Assembly: GCF_903970965.1 (NCBI RefSeq)
Contig: NZ_CAJCKW010000014.1
Span: 1 to 64,000, forward strand
Direction: 5' to 3'
Length of the DNA stretch: 64,000 nt
Source of the DNA: Aureimonas sp. ME7
Lineage (GTDB): Bacteria; Pseudomonadota; Alphaproteobacteria; Rhizobiales; Rhizobiaceae
Below, piece by piece: positions 63,186 to 64,000 of this stretch (position 1 is the first letter of the stretch; each line of letters opens with the position of its first letter). Position numbers and translations under genes: made by a program. The notes beneath the pieces were generated by a model that made no database searches, had not been told where the DNA came from, and was given only the letters and a program-made list of their open reading frames with translations.

Positions 63186-64000
63186 ATGCCCAGATACAAT
63201 TCCGTCATCGATGCCATCGGCAACACGCCGCTGATCCGTCTGCACAAGGCGTCGGAACTGACGGGCTGCGAGATCTACGGCAAGGCGGAGTTCTTGAACC
63301 CGGGCCAGTCGGTCAAGGACCGGGCCGGACTGTTCATGATCCGTGATGCGGAGGCCAAAGGTCTCCTGGCGCCCGGCGGAACGATCGTGGAAGGGACGGC
63401 CGGCAACACCGGGATCGGCCTTGCGCTCGTCGCCGATGCCCTCGGCTACAAGACGGTGATCGTGATCCCCGAAACGCAGGCGCAGGAAAAGAAGGACGCG
63501 CTCCGCCTGATGGGGGCCAGCCTCATCGAAGTGCCGGCCGTCCCCTACAAGAATCCCAACAACTACGTGAAGCTTTCCGGACGCCTCGCCGATCAGCTCG
63601 CGCGCACGGAGCCGGGCGGCGCGATCTGGGCCAACCAGTTCGACAACACGGCCAATCGCGACGGGCACGTCGTCACCACGGCCGAGGAGATCTGGCAGCA
63701 GACCGATGGTCAGGTCGACGCGTTCATCTGCGCCGTGGGCACGGGCGGCACGCTCGCCGGCACCGCGATGGGGCTGAAGCGACGCTCCAGCCACATCAAG
63801 ATCGGCATCGCCGATCCCCTTGGTGCCGCGCTTTACAGCTACTACACGACCGGCGAGTTCGCCTCCGAGGGGTCGTCCATCACGGAAGGGATCGGGCAAG
63901 GGCGGATCACCGGCAATCTGGAAGGGTTCACACCCGATTTCGCCTATCAGATCCCCGACGAGGAGGCGCTGCCCATCATTTTCGATCTGATCGGCGACGA
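63186..64000 (+). CDS. cysK: cysteine synthase A (truncated at the window end)
   Basis: The first 271 residues of an O-acetylserine sulfhydrylase are present. The enzyme makes cysteine from O-acetylserine and sulfide. PLP Lys44 lies in NPGQSVKDRAG. VEGTAGNTGIGLALVA (residues 68-83) is the substrate loop, and VGTGGTLAGTAMGLKRR the phosphate-binding Gly loop. The start MPRYNSVIDAIGNTPLIRLH at 63186 is well conserved. The C-terminal part lies beyond the last base, so completeness cannot be judged. Two small unknown genes precede it. Confidence 0.93.
   Translation, partial: MPRYNSVIDAIGNTPLIRLHKASELTGCEIYGKAEFLNPGQSVKDRAGLFMIRDAEAKGLLAPGGTIVEGTAGNTGIGLALVADALGYKTVIVIPETQAQEKKDALRLMGASLIEVPAVPYKNPNNYVKLSGRLADQLARTEPGGAIWANQFDNTANRDGHVVTTAEEIWQQTDGQVDAFICAVGTGGTLAGTAMGLKRRSSHIKIGIADPLGAALYSYYTTGEFASEGSSITEGIGQGRITGNLEGFTPDFAYQIPDEEALPIIFDLIGD

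Overview
The window reads as chromosomal DNA of an alphaproteobacterium of the order Hyphomicrobiales (Rhizobiales), possibly near Aurantimonadaceae. This rests on gene content: phosphatidylcholine synthase, an IalB-family protein, the rlpA-dacF-tmk-holB-metG-tatD-MBL order, DUF2842 beside heme A synthase, a CtrA-type box in front of minC and an EcfG-type promoter. Base composition is GC-rich with strong GC at third codon positions. Genus is inference.

Layout. 1-960 is an insertion-sequence graveyard: a decayed IS5-family fragment and an N-terminally truncated IS630-family transposase. 1033-8435 is one tightly packed minus-strand operon for cell-wall work, dTMP synthesis, replication and translation (rlpA, a dacF-like gene, tmk, holB, metG, tatD, an MBL hydrolase). 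8436-9082 has no gene I can support, then comes tRNA-Ser(UGA). 9236-13357 holds a quinone oxidoreductase, pcs, a UbiH-type hydroxylase, hspQ and ialB. 13545-21474 has a YejA-type binding protein, mfd, sdhE and recG. 21485-25561 is ccdA-glmU-glmS, supplying UDP-GlcNAc, followed by tRNA-Lys(UUU).

25815-27763 carries an amidotransferase and a transglutaminase-like protein. 27777-35714 is a complete minus-strand catabolic operon: a GntR regulator, a DenD-like dehydrogenase, an OtnI-like isomerase, an SDR enzyme and a CUT1-type ABC importer (ATPase, binding protein, two permeases). It most likely imports and oxidises a short acid sugar or polyol. 35939-43744 holds prfC, an FMN reductase, pncA, a DUF4174 gene with a near-textbook EcfG promoter, ppk2 and a second full-length Mfd paralogue.

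44007-49870 has a SOUL heme protein, rplM-rpsI, an agmatinase, argC, heme A synthase and DUF2842. 49876-54224 is an exopolysaccharide start module (a GumC/ExoP-like protein with a ruined kinase P-loop, a Wza/ExoF-like export lipoprotein, a priming glycosyltransferase). 54420-58305 has ridA, an OsmF-like binding protein and minCDE plus a 54-residue protein, with a CtrA box before minC. 58457-62361 has an SDR enzyme, tspO, a GT4 glycosyltransferase and a DegT-type aminotransferase. The window ends with two small unknown genes and a truncated cysK.

I found no CRISPR array, prophage or intact mobile element, and no clearly new multi-gene system. The most unusual items are a DacF-like protein lacking two of three catalytic motifs, the pseudokinase ExoP-like protein, the paired Mfd genes, the acid-sugar operon that lacks a kinase and aldolase, and the CtrA and EcfG regulatory sites.
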